DNA of 64,000 nucleotides from Centropus unirufus. Its lineage: Eukaryota > Chordata > Aves > Cuculiformes > Centropidae. Below the pieces are notes generated by a model. The model was given only the letters and a program-made list of their open reading frames with translations. It did no database searches and had not been told where the DNA came from. The position numbers and the translations under genes were made by a program. Of the stretch, positions 61,200 to 64,000 are shown one piece after another. The first letter of the stretch is position 1, and each line of letters begins with the position of its first letter. Location of the stretch: positions 4,799,422 through 4,863,421 of the forward strand of contig VYZI01000002.1 of the NCBI GenBank assembly GCA_013397695.1, given 5' to 3'.

Positions 61200-64000
61200 T
61201 AGCTTCCAGTATTACCTTGCAAGATGAAACCACTATTCTCATAATTGCACGGAGACCTATGGTGTAAAATACCCAAGTCACCTCACTGAAGACACAAAAA
61301 ATATTGCCTATTTTAATGCAATCATGCTTCACAGTTTCTCGCTCACTTTATTGGGTTTCCTAAAGTGAAGCACTTTCAGTTCAAGGGCATCTTCATCTTT
61401 AGCTCTTGTTTATTTTTCTTGTCACTGGTCTATTGCTCTCCAGAGGAACATTAAACATCTCAATGGCATGGCTTACACATGAAATATACAGTTGGTTCAG
61501 CACACAGGGCTTCATTTTAGGGCTCATAATAGTGGGTCCCTTGCGAGTCGGTATTATGCCATTTTTGTCCTTAGATCTTCTGGGGAAAGCTACCAACCAG
61601 TAAATTGCTTTAGATAAACATTACCAGACAGATCGCTTCCTGCCTCTTCAGCAATGGACTCTGCAGAAGGAAAGGTCATTGTTCATTCTCTTTCACTTTA
61701 TCCTGTTTGGTTGCTTCTCATTCTATCAAGACAAAGTCAGATTTAACTAAGGTGGACTTAGGAAATAATAGTAACATAAACACATAGCTTAAGTGAACCA
61801 AAATATCTCATGGTTCAGGGAGAGCACATTGACTCTTCCAGAAATTTTCTTAATTCCCTTTAATTCTGCCCTGTGTTCACCAGTGTGAAAAGCTTTTCCA
61901 ACTTCATTTTTTAATACCTTTGCTCTTCAAAACCTGTAGAACAAATTTGCAGCATTTCCATGATTTGAAAATGGTTTTGCTCCATGTCTGCCAAGGGGTA
62001 AATCCCATTTAGTTGTCTTTTGAAGTAAGAAAAAGGGTAAAGGGTTTCACAAAGACACAACGTTCAAATAGAGTTATCATTGATTTTCAGCTGGTACTAT
62101 TTTGTCTGTGCATAGGCAGAATAACAGCTATTAATATGGGAAATATCATAACTTAGTCTCTACCAGCTAGGAACAATTGGTGAGAGACAGGGGAGTAATT
62201 TTTCCTTTCTGCTGTAGCACTGCCATCACCTCCTTGTGCTGACTCTCCAGCTTGCTGCTGCCTTTGCCATGCAGGTTTAGGTCCTCCCGACGGCATTTCT
62301 AACTGGCTAGTCTAAAATGCCTCCTGTTTGTCTTGCTGACTTAACGAAGATTACAAATTCTTCAAGATGGTGCAGTGCTTAGAAAGTTCAGGCCTTTGCT
62401 GGTTCCTGGAGTGTGGTCGTGTAAGCCACCTATACTTCAATCTATTGAAAATTCAGAGCATGTTTTTTTTTTTCTCTTAAATTCCCCGTAGATGCATCTT
62501 GGTGTGACATTTGAGGTGATATCAGCATCAACCAGGGCCTTGTTAAAGACACTGACAAAAGCAGTTGCCTTTATGGTAGACATTATTTCAATTTTATTCA
62601 CTTGTACAGGAGCCAAAAGCTGTGCAATTTGGATCTGTTTAAATGTAATTTGGATTGGACCATTTTAACCCAGAGACCAGACAGGGTAGATTGATGCTTT
62701 CGTACAATGAATGTCTCGGATAAAGTATGCAGCCACCCCTAAATATCTCAAGTAAAGCTTGAGATTGCAGGCTATATTTCTATAACAGATGATGTGACCA
62801 GGGGCAGCCACTAAGCACTTACCCAAATGAGACAGGCCATACCTCAGTAGGATTTGTGAGTGCTAATGGAGGGGAATTACAGGGATAGCCTCAGACCAGG
62901 CTTTGTGTATGGGCTGAAGACTATTTGATTGTTCTGCAGGATCTTGCAAGAATTGGGCTGATGCAAAGAGCAAGAGCTTCTAAGTTGCAGGTTTTATGGT
63001 AACCTCTCTTTTTGCTCAAGCCTTTCCATTTGCTTTGGATGTGATGAAGGGAGTACCATAGCCACAAAGTTTGGGCTCAGCCCCGGGCCTGGGCATCTCT
63101 CTCATGCTGGGAAGATCTGTTGAGTACCCTCCACAGCCCAGGTTTGATTTTCTCATCCCAAAATTGAAAGAACAAAATGAGACTATTTGGCATTTCTTTT
63201 GCATTTAGCTGGACATGATTTACAGAGGTAGTTTAGAAAATGTATTTAGGAATACGTTCTCCATTTTTCTTTTCCAATAGCACAAACACTTCAGATTCTT
63301 GGGTCAATAGTTTACTGGGCCCATGTTTTCCTCAGACTTGCTATGTCTGGGCTTAAAAATCCAAGCTCTTCAGAAAACGCTTGCTATACCTTTTCAGACC
63401 TTTTGCATATGCACAAGAGCTCCAGTTGATCTAGGGTACTGCAGGAAAAGTGATTCTTCTTTACTACAAGTCCCCTCTTCAACTATTTAAAAAGTACAAC
63501 AAAGTAAACTGTTTCACTGGCAATGGTCATAGCATTCACTCATAAACCAGATTGTGGGAACCGACCTCAAGGAAACCTGATTTACTCTGTGCTTTTGACT
63601 CAGCTAAGGAAAGTCACCTTTTCTGAGGCAGTTTTCTTTGCTTCTAAGAATCAGGAGGAAGCTAAATAACAAAAAGACCTGTGCAGACTCTTATGATATC
63701 CTAAATTAACTTTTTTGCATTTGTTGCTGCCATTTCACAAATTCTCGTGTGTTGTTTGCAGCCGCATTTCTGAAGCTGTTCTTCAACTTTTCTCCATCTG
63801 CCTGCAGCTCAGCATTCACCTTTGCATTGAAGCATGTGTCTTTATTTTTTTTTCAAAATTGTACTGGGGACTGATATTTCCTGCCAATATTTCTGACCTC
63901 TCCAGGTCATTTAGAATTGCTCCTTCGGCTTCCTCCTCTTCACCACAGCGGTTAATCATTAACATTTACCAACAGCGGCTCTCCTGGGGGCAGCCTACCA
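61200..64000. other. Non-coding stretch to window end; short ORF at 63816-63965
   Basis: No gene is recognised. On the minus strand, 63965 to 63816 is an ATG-started frame of 49 codons with the acidic stretch GEEEEAEGAILNDLERSE, preceded directly by an in-frame stop. Lying this close to the window edge, it could be chance or part of something beyond. Confidence 0.4.

Noticed and set aside
1..64000. CRISPR arrays, operons, bacterial or phage genes
   Set aside because: None present; CR1 elements and an avian LTR show this is a bird nuclear sequence.

Overview
The window reads as a gene-poor stretch of bird nuclear DNA. It is AT-rich and has no operons, ribosome-binding sites or long open reading frames. 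The recognisable interspersed repeats are of avian type: several CR1 LINE fragments, including one 3' end of the (ATTCTATG)-like kind, and one avian endogenous-retrovirus LTR with the degenerate 'ctggagcag' tandem units found across bird genomes. A run of N inside a hexamer array shows this is an assembly with an estimated gap. The species cannot be named. No complete protein-coding gene can be supported, and most of the 64 kb looks intergenic or intronic.

Layout. 1-2448 is unremarkable. 2449-2683 is a (TTTCCC)n array split by 89 N. 5932-6495 is a plus-strand CR1 3' end, followed at 6663-6730 by a sharp 28-bp-arm hairpin from an old palindromic repeat. 8475-8635 is an older plus-strand CR1 tail. 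11195-11829 is an ERV LTR with a poly(A) signal. 11830-27960 holds nothing I can name. 27966-28036 and 28470-28564 are two more ancient palindromic repeats.

32921-33310 has two weak candidate 3' exons, each with an acceptor, a short ORF and AATAAA. 33390-34240 carries two minus-strand CR1 pieces, one of them a dead reverse-transcriptase fragment. 36528-37094 is the best coding candidate: a possible two-exon tail of an unrecognised small single-pass membrane protein. 46871-48420 is a minus-strand CR1 that keeps much of ORF1 (N-terminal cysteine/coiled-coil region and SGNH-esterase-like domain), a scrap of reverse transcriptase and the 3' tail, with the intervening thousands of bases missing. 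51967-52370 is a candidate terminal exon with tandem poly(A) signals. 52683-52790 is another palindromic repeat. The rest is plain sequence with homopolymer runs and possible regulatory motifs.

Nothing here forms a pathway or system. The points most worth a second look are the membrane-protein-like exon at 36.8 kb, the multiply deleted CR1 at 47 kb, the family of palindromic repeats, and the purine/pyrimidine hexamer array interrupted by the gap.
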